A DNA stretch of 64,000 nucleotides, from contig JAXMBK010000003.1 in assembly GCA_046349935.1 (NCBI GenBank), positions 62,001 to 126,000 on the forward strand. The letters are read 5' to 3'. The translations under genes and the position numbers were made by a program. The stretch is from CAIXSC01 sp046349935 (lineage in GTDB: Bacteria > Planctomycetota > Planctomycetia > Pirellulales > Pirellulaceae). Of this stretch, positions 1-13,277 are shown piece by piece; position 1 is the stretch's first letter; every line of letters starts with the position of its first letter. The notes beneath the pieces were generated by a model. The model did no database searches and was not told the DNA's origin. It worked only from the letters and a program-made list of their open reading frames with translations.

Positions 1-301
1 TTTGTTCGATGAACGGCAGCAACCGAGCCTGCGGCGAGAACCCCTGCGTATTCGGGAGATAGTTCTGCGCATTGACCATCGGGAACGACAAAAACACGTC
101 GTGGTAATTGTGCAGCGCCAAGCCCCACTGCTTGAGTTGGTTGGTGCACTGCGTCCGACGAGCGGCGGCCCGCGCGGCCTGCACTGCCGGCAACAACAGC
201 GCAACAAGAATACCGATGATCGCGATGACCACCAGCAACTCCACCAAAGTAAAACCACGAACGGCGCGCAACGACCGCGCGCGCTCACGCGTAACAAACA
301 T
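1..301 (-). CDS. DUF1559 pilin-like protein, 3' end cut by window edge
   Basis: The ATG is at 301-299 and the frame is open to base 1, so only the first 100 residues are present. They show a type IV prepilin N-terminus: a basic leader, then the methylation motif GFTLVELLVVIAIIGIL, a hydrophobic helix, and AVQAARAAARRTQC. The LKQWGLALHNYHD stretch that follows is the hallmark of the planctomycete DUF1559 (SBP_bac_10) family. These proteins are predicted to be exported and assembled like pseudopilins. Their real role is not established. The C-terminal H-X9-DG motif lies outside the window. The gene follows the Cys-rich gene at 354-1001 on the same strand with a 52-base gap. Confidence 0.93.
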   Translation of the reverse strand, partial: MFVTRERARSLRAVRGFTLVELLVVIAIIGILVALLLPAVQAARAAARRTQCTNQLKQWGLALHNYHDVFLSFPMVNAQNYLPNTQGFSPQARLLPFIEQ

Positions 302-353
302 GACAACAGCCTTCTATTTCAAGATGGATGGAACCAAGGAGCAAACGGACGCG

Positions 354-1001
354 TTAGCTCAAGCCAATCCTTGGGGGCGGCACCGGCGGCGTCCGATCGC
401 ATCCGAAATGAAGGTCGTCGACGACCGTCGACAACCGGGAAAGAAGCTGGAGTTCCAGCGGAGCGGTCGCTGGCGGGGAGATCCGCGGCTGAGCGGCGGC
501 GGCGAGCCAAGTCGTCGAGTCGCCGCCGCATGGGCACGGCGAGATGCTCGCGCGCATCGCGTCTTTCGCTTGCTTGACCGACTTCTGCGCCGCTTCGCAA
601 CAGGCAGCTCGCTTCTTGACAGGAACGGCTGCCACGGCGGTTTTCACGGCCGATTGGGGCTGACAGCAACTCCGTCGCGACGCCGCCACCGGCGGATTCT
701 TAACGAGTTGCTCCGACTTACGCTGACAACAGCAGTCCCCCTGAGCGCGCGAAGCGGGCGTGCAACGACACACGTCGCCTGGCCGCAACGCACAACACGA
801 ACCGTGTCGAGTCAAACCAAAGGGACCTGCCAGCGTCGCGATCACAAATACCGCCAGCGATAGCCACCTGAAAGAGCAAGTCGCCCGCGACAAGCCAGCG
901 GGGCCCCGTGACAAGCCGGAGGCGCGCAAAGCGCGTTCCGTAGAACGCAACACATGCTGTTGCGAGCTCAAGAGTGCGACGAATTGACGCAACCCGAACA
1001 T
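354..1001 (-). CDS. Cys-rich secreted or membrane-anchored protein, unknown function
   Basis: A 215-residue frame with one hydrophobic segment around residues 46-62 (WLSLAVFVIATLAGPFGL). It is followed by many paired cysteines: SCCAL, DCCCQ, SCCQP, ACCEA, and PCPCGG near residue 157. It ends in a proline-rich tail (PPVPPPRIG). Small planctomycete proteins with a membrane segment, CC pairs and a PPPR-type C-terminus are common, but I know no function for them. The cysteine arrangement could bind metal or form disulfides. The start is uncertain: there is no second Met before the hydrophobic segment, so translation may begin closer to it. No strong Shine-Dalgarno sequence is visible. Confidence 0.55.
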   Translation of the reverse strand: MFGLRQFVALLSSQQHVLRSTERALRASGLSRGPAGLSRATCSFRWLSLAVFVIATLAGPFGLTRHGSCCALRPGDVCRCTPASRAQGDCCCQRKSEQLVKNPPVAASRRSCCQPQSAVKTAVAAVPVKKRAACCEAAQKSVKQAKDAMRASISPCPCGGDSTTWLAAAAQPRISPPATAPLELQLLSRLSTVVDDLHFGCDRTPPVPPPRIGLS

Positions 1002-1107
1002 TTCCCCCCGACGCTTTCACTCACTCGGAGGATTATCCTAAGTCGCGCCGTCTGTGTACGCAAGGATGCCCCGGGAAATGGCGAAACGCGGAGTCGTGCT
1101 CTGCGGA

Positions 1108-3198
1108 CTAGATGTCGTATTCGCGCAGCACTTCGGCCGGCGCCGGCGCGTAGTGCAACGGCTCCATCGAACACCCCGCACGCCCCTGGCTCAAGCTGCG
1201 CATTGCACTCGAATAACCGAACAATTCCTTGAGCGGTGCGTGGGCCTCGATGGCGGTCACTTTGCCGCGATTCTCGGTATTGGCGATCACGGCCCGACGC
1301 TGCTGCAGGTCGCCCACAAAATCGCCCACGTAATCTTCCGGCGTGACGATATCCAACTTCATGATCGGCTCGAGCAGCACTTTGCCGCCTTCCTGCAACC
1401 CCTTCTGGAAGGCGTCGTTGGCGGCAATCCGGAACGCGCGTTCATCCGACGTCTCTTCATTCCACTCGCCGCCCAGAAAGCGGACTCGAACCTTCATCAG
1501 CGGAAAGCCGGCGATCACGCCGCCGCCTTCGCCGCACATCTTGAGTTCCTCCATGGTCGCGTTCACGAGCGCTTCGGGAATCGATTCAAACGGGCACTCG
1601 TTCAACACGATCACCCCCTGCGTACTCTCGGGCATCGGTTCAAACCGCAGCTTGACGGTCGCAAACAGATTCTGCCCCGCAATCTGCCGGTGGCACTCGC
1701 CCAACACGTCCACCGCCCGCGCGATCGTCTCCCGATAACTCACCTGCGGCTTGTGGAACTTCACGTTCAAATTGAAGTCGCGCAACAGGCGGTTCTTGAT
1801 GATCTCCAAATGCAATTCGCCCATGCCGCGAATGAGCGTCTGCCCCGTTTCGCCCATGACGACCTGCAAGGTTGGATCTTGGCGTTTGAGCATCTCCAGC
1901 GTTTCCGCCAGTTTCTTCCGCTCCGTCGTCGATTCGGGCTCGACCGCCATCGAGATCACCGTCTCCGGGAACTGGATCGCCTCCAGCAACACGGGCTCGC
2001 GCGTATCGCAGAGCGTGTCGCCGGTGATCGATTGACGCAGGCCGATCACGCCGACGATTTCCCCGGTCCCTGCGACCTCGACCTGCTGTTCCTTCTTCGT
2101 GGCGTGGATGTGCCACAGTTGCGCGACGTTCTCTTTGACGTCTTTGCCCGGATTGAGCACGCGACTATTGGCTTTTAGCTCGCCCGAGTATACGCGGACC
2201 CAGGAAATATCGCCCGTTTTCGCCGGCAAAACCTTAAACACGAGCCCGCAGAAAGGCTCCTTCGGCGACGGCTTGCGTTGCTCGCGCACCGCCTGCTTTT
2301 TCTTCTTGTCGACCAACTCGCCTTCGATCGGCGGCATATCCACCGGACTCGGCAAGTAATACTGCACGGCGTCCAACAGCGGCGGGATGCCGACCGCCTG
2401 CAACGCGGCGCCGCACAAGACGGGCTGCAACTGCATCGACAGCGTCGCTTCGCGCAACACCTTGCGGATGAGTTCCGCCGGGATCGGCGCCTCCTGCAAC
2501 GCCAACTCCATCATTTCATTGCTGAAGTTGTACAGCCGTTCGACGAGCGCATCGCGCCACAATTCGGCGTCGGTCCGTAGTTCCTCGGGAATCTCCTGTG
2601 CGACGACGTCGCGCCCCTCGGATTCCTTGGGAAACGTCAGCAGCTTCATCTCAATCAGATCGATGACGCCGCGGAACGGATTGGGGGCATGCAAGGGCCC
2701 CTGCCCGACCGGGATTTGCACCGCGATCGGGTTCGCTCCCAACCGCTTCCCCATCTCTTCGAAAACCGATTCGAAGTCCGCCCCTTCGCGATCCAGCTTA
2801 TTGATGAAGGCGACTCGCGGCACTCGATACTTGTCCGCCTGCCGCCACACCGTCTCGCTTTGCGCTTCGACGCCTTCCCGCGCGCTAAACACAACGACGG
2901 CGCCGTCCAGCACTCGCAGACACCGCTCCACTTCGGCCGTGAAATCGACGTGCCCCGGCGTATCCAGCAGGTTGACGTGGACGTCCTTCCATTCGAAGGT
3001 CACGCAGGCGGCGTAGATCGTGATGCCCCGTTCCTGCTCTTCGACGTCGTTATCGGTCGTCGTCGTCCCCTTATCGACCTCGCCCGCCCGATGCTTCGCA
3101 CCGCTGGTGAACAACATCCGCTCGGTCACCGTCGTCTTGCCCGCATCGATATGGGCGATGATGCCGATATTGCGAATTGTATTGATGCCGCGCGACAT
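1108..3198 (-). CDS. fusA: elongation factor G, EF-G2-like
   Basis: A 696-residue translational GTPase. G motifs are AHIDAGKT (15-22), RGITI (57-61), DTPGH (79-83) and NKLD (133-136), followed by EF-G domains II-V. It lies last in the str cluster, behind rpsG. Two details set it apart from the standard translocase. The start of domain IV lacks the usual GGRGQYG motif, having instead CHRQIAGQNLFATVKL. The G-domain block VNLLDTPGHVDFTAEVERCL with GVEAQSETVWRQADKY resembles mitochondrial EF-G2 (GFM2). Planctomycetes, spirochaetes and some deltaproteobacteria are known to carry divergent EF-G paralogues (spdEFG1/2). My reading is that this is the EF-G2 type, so it may act mainly in ribosome recycling. 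That subfamily call is by eye only. Confidence 0.93.
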   Translation of the reverse strand: MSRGINTIRNIGIIAHIDAGKTTVTERMLFTSGAKHRAGEVDKGTTTTDNDVEEQERGITIYAACVTFEWKDVHVNLLDTPGHVDFTAEVERCLRVLDGAVVVFSAREGVEAQSETVWRQADKYRVPRVAFINKLDREGADFESVFEEMGKRLGANPIAVQIPVGQGPLHAPNPFRGVIDLIEMKLLTFPKESEGRDVVAQEIPEELRTDAELWRDALVERLYNFSNEMMELALQEAPIPAELIRKVLREATLSMQLQPVLCGAALQAVGIPPLLDAVQYYLPSPVDMPPIEGELVDKKKKQAVREQRKPSPKEPFCGLVFKVLPAKTGDISWVRVYSGELKANSRVLNPGKDVKENVAQLWHIHATKKEQQVEVAGTGEIVGVIGLRQSITGDTLCDTREPVLLEAIQFPETVISMAVEPESTTERKKLAETLEMLKRQDPTLQVVMGETGQTLIRGMGELHLEIIKNRLLRDFNLNVKFHKPQVSYRETIARAVDVLGECHRQIAGQNLFATVKLRFEPMPESTQGVIVLNECPFESIPEALVNATMEELKMCGEGGGVIAGFPLMKVRVRFLGGEWNEETSDERAFRIAANDAFQKGLQEGGKVLLEPIMKLDIVTPEDYVGDFVGDLQQRRAVIANTENRGKVTAIEAHAPLKELFGYSSAMRSLSQGRAGCSMEPLHYAPAPAEVLREYDI

Positions 3199-3221
3199 GC
3201 TCGACTCCCCTCTCGACCAAC

Positions 3222-3255
3222 AAAAAACGCCGCCCGGGAAGCTCCCGCGCGGCGT
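3222..3255 (-). terminator. intrinsic terminator between rpsG and fusA
   Basis: On the minus strand ACGCCGC (3255-3249) pairs with GCGGCGT (3233-3227). A second inner stem (GGGA/TCCC) sits inside it, and a run of six T follows directly (3227-3222). It lies in the 81-base gap after rpsG and 24 bases before the fusA start codon. It should end or attenuate str-operon transcription before fusA. Confidence 0.75.
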
Positions 3256-3279
3256 GTTCTTATCGACTGTTCTTGGAAC

Positions 3280-3750
3280 TTACCAAGCGAAGTGTGCAAA
3301 CGCCTTGTTTGCGTCCGCCATACGGTGGACGTTTTCGCGTCGCGTCACCGCAGCGCCTTCGCGGTTGTAGGCCGCCATCAATTCTTCGGCCAACTTGAGA
3401 GCCATCGGACGGCCCTTCTTCTCGCGGCACGCCAACAGCAACCAGCGAATGGCCAGCGATTGCTGACGATTGCGATTCACTTGCATCGGGACTTGGTACG
3501 CGGCGCCGCCGACGCGACGCGAACGCACTTCGATGTAGGGCTTCACGTTTTCGACGGCTTGCGTGAAGACCTCGATCGGATCCCGATCTGGCAGCTTGTT
3601 CTTGATGATATCCAGCGCGTCGTAAAACAACCGCTGAGCCACGGCCTTTTTGCCGTCGTACATCAAGCAATTGACGAACTTGCTGGCCAACAACGACTTG
3701 TAGACCGGATCCGGCTTCAGCGTCGACGAACTGGCGGTAATCGCACCCAT
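3280..3750 (-). CDS. rpsG: 30S ribosomal protein S7
   Basis: 156 residues, the normal length for bacterial S7, a primary 16S rRNA binder that organises the head of the small subunit. Recognisable blocks include SKFVNCLMYDGKKAVAQ near the N-terminus, AVENVKPYIEVRSRRVGGAAYQVP in the middle, and the C-terminal REGAAVTRRENVHRMADANKAFAHFAW. It follows rpsL with a 23-base gap in the usual rpsL-rpsG order. An intrinsic terminator lies just downstream, so S7 is probably the last product of the main str transcript. In E. coli S7 feeds back on this operon. I see no obvious S7-binding leader here. Confidence 0.98.
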   Translation of the reverse strand: MGAITASSSTLKPDPVYKSLLASKFVNCLMYDGKKAVAQRLFYDALDIIKNKLPDRDPIEVFTQAVENVKPYIEVRSRRVGGAAYQVPMQVNRNRQQSLAIRWLLLACREKKGRPMALKLAEELMAAYNREGAAVTRRENVHRMADANKAFAHFAW

Positions 3751-3773
3751 GATTCACTGATCCCTTCTGGGCC

Positions 3774-4142
3774 CTATCCCTTTTTCGCACCGTAACGGCT
3801 GCGCGAACCCTTGCGGCCCTGCACGCCCTGCGTATCCCGCGTTCCGCGGACGACTTGATATCGCACACCCGGAAGGTCGCGAACACGACCGCCGCGCACG
3901 AGCACGATCGAGTGTTCCTGGAGGTTGTGCCCCTCGCCCGGAATGTAAACCGTGACTTCTTTGCCGTTCGACAGACGCACACGCGTGATCTTCCGCAAAG
4001 CCGAGTTCGGCTTCTTCGGCGTCATCGTGCGGACGATCAAGCAGACGCCCTGCTTGAACGGCGACTTCTCGAGCACCGGCGATTTGCTGAAACGGCGCTT
4101 CGAGCGACGTTGTTTTCGAACCAATTGGTTGATCGTAGGCAT
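3774..4142 (-). CDS. rpsL: 30S ribosomal protein S12
   Basis: 122 residues starting MPTINQLVRK. The start is set by homology: the open frame extends six codons upstream to 4160, but S12 proteins begin at this Met. S12 is a decoding-centre protein. The loop TPKKPNSAL is intact with Lys43. In the second decoding loop the usual RVKDLPGVRY reads RVRDLPGVRY, so residue 88 (Met = 1) is Arg. Substitution of this lysine by Arg confers streptomycin resistance in Mycobacterium tuberculosis. The gene sits between rpoC (62-base gap) and rpsG (23-base gap), the classic start of the str operon. Confidence 0.98.
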   Translation of the reverse strand: MPTINQLVRKQRRSKRRFSKSPVLEKSPFKQGVCLIVRTMTPKKPNSALRKITRVRLSNGKEVTVYIPGEGHNLQEHSIVLVRGGRVRDLPGVRYQVVRGTRDTQGVQGRKGSRSRYGAKKG

Positions 4143-4204
4143 GTCTATTCCGTCGAACAAAAGGCAAAACGCTTAAATTACCGGGAAACCTTCGAGTGTC
4201 AAGG

Positions 4205-8548
<4,344 letters not shown>

Positions 8549-8675
8549 AGGCCGGGTCTCCTTCTGACGGAATCAATTGTACGGTTGGAAACATCGAAGC
8601 CGACTTGCGGTCGGCGGCGTCGCACGCACTCGGCGCGACGCACGCCGCCAACGCGACGCAAACCTTCGGCTTCGA

Positions 8676-11600
8676 TCAGACGCGGCGTTTCTCCAGCTGG
8701 ATGTTCAACGCCAAACCGCGAATTTCGTTGCACAACACATCGAAGCTCGCCGGCGTCCCAGCCTCCAACGTGTTCTCGCCCTTGACCATCGACTCGTAAA
8801 TCTTCGTGCGTCCTTCGACGTCGTCCGATTTTACGGTGAGCAGTTCCTGGAGGATGTAGGCGGCGCCGTACGCTTCCAGCGCCCACACTTCCATTTCTCC
8901 GAAACGCTGACCGCCGAACCGCGCTTTGCCGCCCAAAGGCTGCTGCGTGATCAATGAGTAAGGGCCCGTACTGCGGGCGTGGACCTTATCGTCCACCAAG
9001 TGGTGCAGTTTGAGCATGTAGATGTAGCCGACCGTCGTCTCTTGCTCCAACGGCTCGCCTGTGCGACCGTCGATCAGACGAATCTTGCCGTGTCGCGGCA
9101 GTTCCGCCGTCTCCAAGCAGTCGTTGATCTCTTCTTCCGTGGCGCCGTCGAACACCGGCGTCACCGCTTGGAAGCCCAGCTTCGCGCCGGCCCATCCCAA
9201 GTGCGTCTCGAGAATCTGGCCGACGTTCATACGACTGGGCACGCCCAGCGGATTGAGCATGATCTGAATCGGCGTCCCATCGGGCAAGAACGGCATGTCC
9301 TCGACCGGCAGAATCTTCGCGATCACACCCTTGTTTCCGTGACGGCCGGCCATCTTGTCGCCGACCGAGATGACGCGCTTCGTCGCGATGTAGACCTTCA
9401 CCATTTGCAGCACGCCGCTGCGCAGCTCTTCGCCGCGCTTCATGCTGTTGAGCTTCCGGTCGCGGAGGTCCATCGCCAATTCCACTTCCGGCCAGCGCTT
9501 CGCAAAAATCTGCGAAACCTGCTCGATCAACGACTCGCTCTTCATCGTTCCCGTCACGCGCGACAACCGGAAGTTGGCGGCCCGCTCGGCGATGAACTTC
9601 GGATCTTGATCGCGGACCAGCGGAGTGCCGTCGTCGTCGACGATCGTCCGACCCAGCGCCTTCTCCATTTCGCCGATCATCGTGCCGAACGACTCAGAGA
9701 TGGCCTTGTTCCCGTCTTGCTCGACGTCGCGCAATTCCTTGTCGAACTTCTTGCGGTCTTCTTCCGTCAAGCTCATCCGTCGCGAGAACTTCTGCGCGTC
9801 GATGACGATCCCTTCGATGCCCGAGGGGACTTCCAGCGAATCGTTCTTCACGTCTTCGCCCACGCGTCCGAAAATCGCGTGCAGCAGTTTCTCTTCCGGC
9901 GTCAGTTCGGTCTTCGATTTCGGCGAAATCTTGCCGACTAAAATATCGCCCGGACGCACATACGTGCCGACGCGCACCACGCCCGTCTCGTCCAAGTTGC
10001 GCAACGCCTTTTCGCTCACGTTGGGAATGTCCCGAGTGAACTCTTCGCGGCCCAACTTCGTCTCGCGAATCTCCACGTCGAACTCTTCAATGTGAATCGA
10101 CGTGTAGACGTCCTGCTTCACCAACTCTTCGCTGATGATGATCGCGTCTTCGTAGTTGTAACCGTCGAACGACATGAAGCCGACCAACACGTTGCGGCCC
10201 AACGCCAACTCGCCGTTGAACGTGGCGGCGCCGTCCGCGATCACCTGCCCGCGTTCAACCTTGTCGCCCAGTTTCACGATCGGCGTCTGGTTCAAGCACG
10301 TCCGCTCGTTCAAACCCTTGAACTTCCGCAATTCGTACTCGTCGGTCCCATGCGAGTGCGTCACGACGATGTGGCTGCCGTCGACCGCCGTCACCGTTCC
10401 CTTCCGCTTCGCCACCACCACCATGCTCGAATTGCGCGCGACATCCTTTTCCATGCCCGTCGCCACGATCGGCGGCTCGGTGACCAACAACGGCACCGCT
10501 TGCCGCTGCATGTTGGAACCCATCAACGCACGGTTCGCGTCGTCATGCTCCAAGAATGGAATGAGCCCCGCGGAGACGCCCACCATCTGGCTCGGCGACA
10601 CATCGATGTACTCGATCTGCTCGGGCTGCACGATCTCGAAGTCCGAACGGTGCCGCGCGATCAGCGTCTGGCCGCCCGCAATCTTGTCTTTCTCCAGCGG
10701 CGTGTCGGCCGGCGCGACGAATGCATCCGACTCTTCGTCCGCTCGCAATTGCAAGGGCCCGTCTTCCGCCAAGCGCCCCTTGTTCACCTTGCGGTACGGC
10801 GTCACCAAGAATCCGTACTCGTCCACTCCGGCGTAAATCGCCAAGCTCGAAATCAAGCCGATGTTCGTACCTTCAGGCGTCTCAATCGGGCAAATGCGAC
10901 CGTAGTGCGAAATATGCACGTCGCGGACTTCGAAGCCCGCGCGCTTGCGATTCAAACCGCCCGGGCCCAACGCCGACAAACGACGTTCGTGCGTCAACTG
11001 CGACAGCGGATTGGTCTGGTCGACCACTTGCGACAATTCGCCGCGACCGAAGAAGTACTCGATCGCCGCCGACACGCTCTTGGGATTCACCAGCGTGCGA
11101 GGCGTCATATCCTTGGTCTCCTTCATGCTCATCCGCTCCTGAACGGTGCGGCGCAGCTTGAGGAACCCCTTCCGCAACTCATCGCTGGCCAATTCGTCGA
11201 TCGTGCGCAGACGACGGTTGCCCAAGTGATCGATATCATCGACTTCCGATTCGCCGCCCGCTTCCGCTAGGTCGACGATGTAGCGGATCGCCGCAATCAA
11301 ATCTTCCGGTCGCAGCGTCATCTCCTTCTCGGAGACATTCAGCTTCAGCTTGCGGTTGATGCGGAATCGACCGACGCGTCCCAGTCGATAGCGATTCACG
11401 TCGAAGAACTTCTCGTTGAAAAGCGCTCGCGCCTTCTCCAAGTTCGGCGGATTGCCCGGACGCAGCCGTTGATAAATGCGCAGCAGCGCTTCTTCATGAC
11501 TTGACGTGGAGTCGTCGCCCAAGCTATTGAAAATCAGCGGCACTTTCGGCACCGGCACGACTTCGACCTTGGCCACGCCCGCGGTGCAAATCGTCTCCGC

Positions 11601-12416
11601 AGCGTTCTTCGTGATGCGATGCCCAGCCTCGACGATGATCTCGCCCGCACGACTCGAACCCGACGGGTACACGACGTCGTCGACCGAAATCTTGCCTTCC
11701 AGCTTGCCGGCGCTGCGGCCGTCGACGACCTTCTCGCTCGTCGTTTCATAGAACGCGCGAATCAGCTCCGAGTCCATGCCGTACTTGGGGCTCATCGCTC
11801 GCAACAGCGTCAGTGCGGAAAACTTGCCGCTTTGATCGATGCGGACGCTCAGCGCATCCTTCTTCGTGCAATTGAGTTCGATCCAGCTGCCTCGCTCCGG
11901 AATGATGCGGCAACTCGGCAGCTTCCGATCCGACGTGCCGTCCTGCTCCATCACGAAGTCGACGCCCGGGCTGCGATGCAACTGACTCACCACCACGCGC
12001 TCGGCGCCGTTGATGATGAACTCGCCCCCGCCTAGCATGATCGGGATGTCGCCCAAATAGACTTCTTCCTCGACCGGTTGCTCCTTGTTCAGGCGCAACC
12101 AAACCTTGAACGGTTGGCCGTACGTCAAGCGCAACTGACGGCACTCGTCCGGCGTGTACCGCGGCTTCCCCAATTCGTATTTGATGTATTCGAGATTGAT
12201 CGACTTGTCGTAACTTTCGATCGGGAAGATCTCGCGCAGCACCCCCTGGAGCCCCTGCTGATCTTTGCGCTTTTCAGCCGCCAGATCGGCCTGTAGAAAG
12301 GCCTGGTAGCTCTTGGTCTGAATCTCCGTCAGATCGGGCGTGGGATGATGCTCGCGTCCCGTGCCGAAACGACGTGATTCTTTGGGGTTCAAGCGACGTT
12401 GCGCCGAAGTGGCCAT
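8676..12416 (-). CDS. rpoB: DNA-directed RNA polymerase subunit beta
   Basis: 1246 residues from the Met at 12416. The frame is open six codons further, but a strong Shine-Dalgarno GAGGAGG precedes this ATG at good spacing, so MATSAQRRLN is chosen. The rifampicin pocket is readable: ELSQVVDQTNPLSQ then LTHERRLSALGPGG at residues 460-487. Residues equivalent to E. coli L511, Q513, D516, H526, R529 and S531 are all kept, while F514 and M515 are both Val. The sequence therefore gives no sign of target-based rifampicin resistance. A 272-base gap with a hairpin and T-tract separates it from rplL. Confidence 0.99.
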   Translation of the reverse strand: MATSAQRRLNPKESRRFGTGREHHPTPDLTEIQTKSYQAFLQADLAAEKRKDQQGLQGVLREIFPIESYDKSINLEYIKYELGKPRYTPDECRQLRLTYGQPFKVWLRLNKEQPVEEEVYLGDIPIMLGGGEFIINGAERVVVSQLHRSPGVDFVMEQDGTSDRKLPSCRIIPERGSWIELNCTKKDALSVRIDQSGKFSALTLLRAMSPKYGMDSELIRAFYETTSEKVVDGRSAGKLEGKISVDDVVYPSGSSRAGEIIVEAGHRITKNAAETICTAGVAKVEVVPVPKVPLIFNSLGDDSTSSHEEALLRIYQRLRPGNPPNLEKARALFNEKFFDVNRYRLGRVGRFRINRKLKLNVSEKEMTLRPEDLIAAIRYIVDLAEAGGESEVDDIDHLGNRRLRTIDELASDELRKGFLKLRRTVQERMSMKETKDMTPRTLVNPKSVSAAIEYFFGRGELSQVVDQTNPLSQLTHERRLSALGPGGLNRKRAGFEVRDVHISHYGRICPIETPEGTNIGLISSLAIYAGVDEYGFLVTPYRKVNKGRLAEDGPLQLRADEESDAFVAPADTPLEKDKIAGGQTLIARHRSDFEIVQPEQIEYIDVSPSQMVGVSAGLIPFLEHDDANRALMGSNMQRQAVPLLVTEPPIVATGMEKDVARNSSMVVVAKRKGTVTAVDGSHIVVTHSHGTDEYELRKFKGLNERTCLNQTPIVKLGDKVERGQVIADGAATFNGELALGRNVLVGFMSFDGYNYEDAIIISEELVKQDVYTSIHIEEFDVEIRETKLGREEFTRDIPNVSEKALRNLDETGVVRVGTYVRPGDILVGKISPKSKTELTPEEKLLHAIFGRVGEDVKNDSLEVPSGIEGIVIDAQKFSRRMSLTEEDRKKFDKELRDVEQDGNKAISESFGTMIGEMEKALGRTIVDDDGTPLVRDQDPKFIAERAANFRLSRVTGTMKSESLIEQVSQIFAKRWPEVELAMDLRDRKLNSMKRGEELRSGVLQMVKVYIATKRVISVGDKMAGRHGNKGVIAKILPVEDMPFLPDGTPIQIMLNPLGVPSRMNVGQILETHLGWAGAKLGFQAVTPVFDGATEEEINDCLETAELPRHGKIRLIDGRTGEPLEQETTVGYIYMLKLHHLVDDKVHARSTGPYSLITQQPLGGKARFGGQRFGEMEVWALEAYGAAYILQELLTVKSDDVEGRTKIYESMVKGENTLEAGTPASFDVLCNEIRGLALNIQLEKRRV

Positions 12417-12441
12417 GTCGGGAGACCTCCTCATTCAAAAC

Positions 12442-12482
12442 AAAAAAAGGGCGTGCGCCGGTCAGCCGTTCTTTACTCGCAC
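12442..12482 (-). terminator. possible weak attenuator ahead of rpoB
   Basis: In the rplL-rpoB gap, minus-strand GTGCG (12482-12478) can pair with CGCAC (12457-12453), with a small inner CGG/CCG stem. A seven-T run lies four bases beyond (12448-12442), followed by the rpoB ribosome-binding site. The stem is short and the loop long. E. coli has an attenuator in this same gap, which is the main reason to list it. Confidence 0.25.
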
Positions 12483-12688
12483 TCGCGAAGCGGCCGACCA
12501 GCACCCACCCTCTCAGATGCCGGACTCAAATGTGCGCGCAGCCCAAGGCAGGGACACAGAGACCCCTCAAGGGTCGCTCCCACTACCTGGGCCGGATTCT
12601 GCATGCTTATTCCGCACCGCTGCCGGGCGTTTCCCGACAGCAGCGACTGCTTAGAGCGAGACGTGACTAACGCTGACGAAAACCAACG

Positions 12689-13090
12689 TTACTTCAGTTC
12701 TACCGTCGCGCCAGCGGCTTCGAGATCCGCCTTCAGCTTCTTGGCTTCGTCTTCCGACACGCCCGCCTTCACGGTGGCCGGAGGAGCGTCCACCATCTTC
12801 TTCGCGTCCATCAACGACGCCCCGGTGATGTTCTTCACCACCTTGACGACTTCCAGCTTCTTGTCGCCATGGGCCGTCATGACCACATCGAACTCCGTCT
12901 TCACCGGAGCCGCCGGAGCAGCAGCGCCGCCCGCCGGGGCCGCCATCATGACCGCGCCGCCCGAAGCCGGCTCAATGCCGTATTCCGACTTGATATAGTC
13001 GCTCAACGACTTGGCCTGCTTGAGCGTCAGGTTAGCGATCTTGTCGCCGATTTCCTTCAATTCCGGTTCCAGAACGGCTGCATCAGACAT
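12689..13090 (-). CDS. rplL: 50S ribosomal protein L7/L12
   Basis: 133 residues. The N-terminal dimerisation helices (IANLTLKQAKSLSDYIKSEYG) are followed by a flexible Ala/Gly/Pro hinge (MMAAPAGGAAAPAAPVKT) and the C-terminal domain that recruits translational GTPases. That domain contains KLEVVKVVKNITG and LMDAKKMVDAPP. The gene follows rplJ by 187 bases, as expected for the L10-L12 stalk pair. The hinge is standard in composition and length. Confidence 0.98.
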   Translation of the reverse strand: MSDAAVLEPELKEIGDKIANLTLKQAKSLSDYIKSEYGIEPASGGAVMMAAPAGGAAAPAAPVKTEFDVVMTAHGDKKLEVVKVVKNITGASLMDAKKMVDAPPATVKAGVSEDEAKKLKADLEAAGATVELK

Positions 13091-13277
13091 GGCGGGTACG
13101 TCCCTTTCTCTTCAGACCACTCGACAGACTAAATACTCAAAAAACTGCGTGGGGAGACGATTCGGGAACGCGTGCCAACCAACTTTCCGCTGTTTAACAC
13201 GTCTTCGTCGGATGCTGCCGCGCCCCACATACCCCAATCGCGACCCATCCCGCTCCAGCTCAGCACTTTCAACAGCA

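Noticed and set aside
8676..12416. Rifampicin-resistance signature in RpoB
   Set aside because: The main contact residues are all conserved; the Val substitutions at the 514/515 positions are not by themselves known resistance changes.
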